From positions 1-41,938 of the forward strand of contig JAUXGA010000017.1 in the NCBI GenBank assembly GCA_030622545.1: a DNA stretch of 41,938 nt, given 5' to 3'. Below, in pieces: positions 41,170-41,938 of this stretch. Numbering within the stretch: the stretch's first letter is position 1; each line of letters opens with the position of its first letter. The notes below the pieces were generated by a model that saw only the letters and a list, made by a program, of their open reading frames with translations, was not told where the DNA came from and did not search any database. The translations under genes and the position numbers were made by a program. The DNA comes from a bacterium. GTDB taxonomy: Bacteria > Electryoneota > RPQS01 > DYHQ01.

Positions 41170-41190
41170 TGCTTAAGCCTTTTCAACTTG

Positions 41191-41207
41191 TGGGGATGGT
41201 GTCCCCA
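41191..41207 (-). promoter_or_regulatory. Stem-loop in the leader of the RRM protein gene
   Basis: TGGGGA and TCCCCA pair around a five-base loop, 22 bp before the start codon and about 10 bp upstream of the ribosome site. It could tune translation. Confidence 0.4.
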
Positions 41208-41822
41208 AACTGCCACCTACTGACCTATCGACAAGCCGAAAAAGGACATACAAACCATACCTTCCCGTGACCCAGGCCTGCGAAGAGCTCCGTATGGAGC
41301 AACTGTTTAAGCATGTGGTCGAGGAGTGTACTTTCCGAAAACACATGTCAAACCAAACTACACAAATAAAACATAAGATGCAACTGTGAAGTGGAAATAC
41401 CGGGAACAAACAGTGCAGTTAACTGCTTACACGGCACTTGCATTTTAACCTTCGCGCGCAGTCGATCTGTACTATGATCGCCCGTTTCAGCATATCTCTT
41501 TGAAATCAAATTCTATCACGGTAGCAACTGATTGTTGCAGACTCAATAGATTCCGAAACATCATCTATCGACCTTTGCACAATGTGGAAACCGCTAGCAT
41601 TCCCATAAGCGACGTATCACCGGGCTTCAAAAAGGCCATCAAATCAGAGACTTGCTGACGACGTACAGAGTTATTGACTCTGGCGGGTTATTTTATTAAT
41701 TTGGAATCAAAGAACTTCGGCTGGAGATTCATCTCTGCCACGCACCTTTAGACGAGCGAATTCTCCGCTGATTCAGTGGCAGGATTTGCTCGTTTTCTTG
41801 CTGCGGGCGCGACCCACAGTGA
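41208..41822. other. 600-bp region with no recognised gene
   Basis: I find no credible coding frame, tRNA or known RNA family. It should contain the promoter of the RRM protein gene on the minus strand, but I cannot pick one. Its right edge is the IS end. Composition is mixed, without the GC-rich repeats of the left part. Confidence 0.45.
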
Positions 41823-41938
41823 CTAGAGCGTATCTTAAAAACATCGTAGGAGAATGATCATACATCCGAGGTGCAGGAAGCCGATGTAGTTTTCGACGAA
41901 GTGGTCGTAGCGCGTGGCAATGCGGCGGAACTGCCCCA
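41823..41938 (-). mobile_element. IS5-family insertion sequence, 3' end, cut by the window edge
   Basis: The last 34 codons of a DDE transposase on the minus strand, ending at TAA 41837-41835: GQFRRIATRYDHFVENYIGF then LHLGCMIILLRCF. QFRRIATRYDK-type motifs, with Tyr and Asp following RIAT, and the hydrophobic end are characteristic of the IS5 family (IS427-like groups). The frame is open to the edge of the window, so the element may be complete outside it. The terminal inverted repeat probably begins at AGAGCGTATCTTAAAAAC (from 41827, or 41825) right after a CTAG (41823-41826), a common IS5-family target. The element is inserted to the right of the RRM protein gene. Confidence 0.75.

Overview
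The window looks like part of a bacterial chromosome from the Fibrobacteres-Chlorobi-Bacteroidetes (FCB) neighbourhood, probably an uncultured candidate phylum. The main clue is a 1,725-residue gingipain-type (C25) peptidase that ends in a FlgD-like type IX secretion sorting domain (27.9-33.1 kb). Lipoboxes, a tripartite RND efflux system with an outer-membrane component and many secreted peptidases show a two-membrane cell. I cannot name the species.

Layout. 0-3.2 kb: the 3' part of an S9 peptidase gene, and a convergent secreted C69 dipeptidase. 3.5-9.7 kb: a tightly overlapping efflux operon (MarR regulator, outer-membrane factor, membrane fusion protein, RND pump) with a promoter-operator candidate in front. 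10.2-13.0 kb: gpmA, a small lipoprotein, and a secreted seven-repeat beta-propeller protein whose frame is cut by one TAA and then stays open for 80 codons. 13.3-18.7 kb: a secreted oligoendopeptidase F on the minus strand, then a DUF3795 protein overlapping a metallophosphoesterase, and a DUF4097-like secreted protein. 18.9-20.6 kb: a GNAT acetyltransferase bracketed by identical 27-bp repeats, and an AT-rich membrane protein with a tandemly duplicated soluble domain. 20.7-24.5 kb: der and priA, translationally coupled from a strong promoter. 24.6-27.4 kb: a two-gene phosphorelay in which a REC-degenerate HisKA-REC protein precedes a REC-PAS-kinase. 27.9-34.0 kb: the C25 peptidase and an unknown gene.

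At 34.2 kb a tRNA-Gly(CCC) marks a change. Just after it lie an inverted repeat, a terminator and the last 39 codons of a tyrosine recombinase. Then comes a compact cluster of two GT4-type glycosyltransferases and two GH130 proteins (34.7-40.5 kb), visibly richer in G+C and free of the GC-rich intergenic repeats that litter 3-33 kb. The right end holds a degenerate tRNA-Thr-like 3' half, an RRM RNA-binding protein gene and the 3' end of an IS5-family transposase that runs off the window. I read 34.2-41.9 kb as an island or as a foreign segment joined at a tRNA; a misassembly cannot be excluded.

The best candidates for something undescribed are the GT4 / GH130 / GT4-(alpha/alpha) / GH130 cluster, which looks like a complete make-and-recycle unit for a mannose-containing glycan; the duplicated-domain membrane protein, which has the build of a membrane effector; and the family of small intergenic hairpins whose stems stay paired while their sequences differ.
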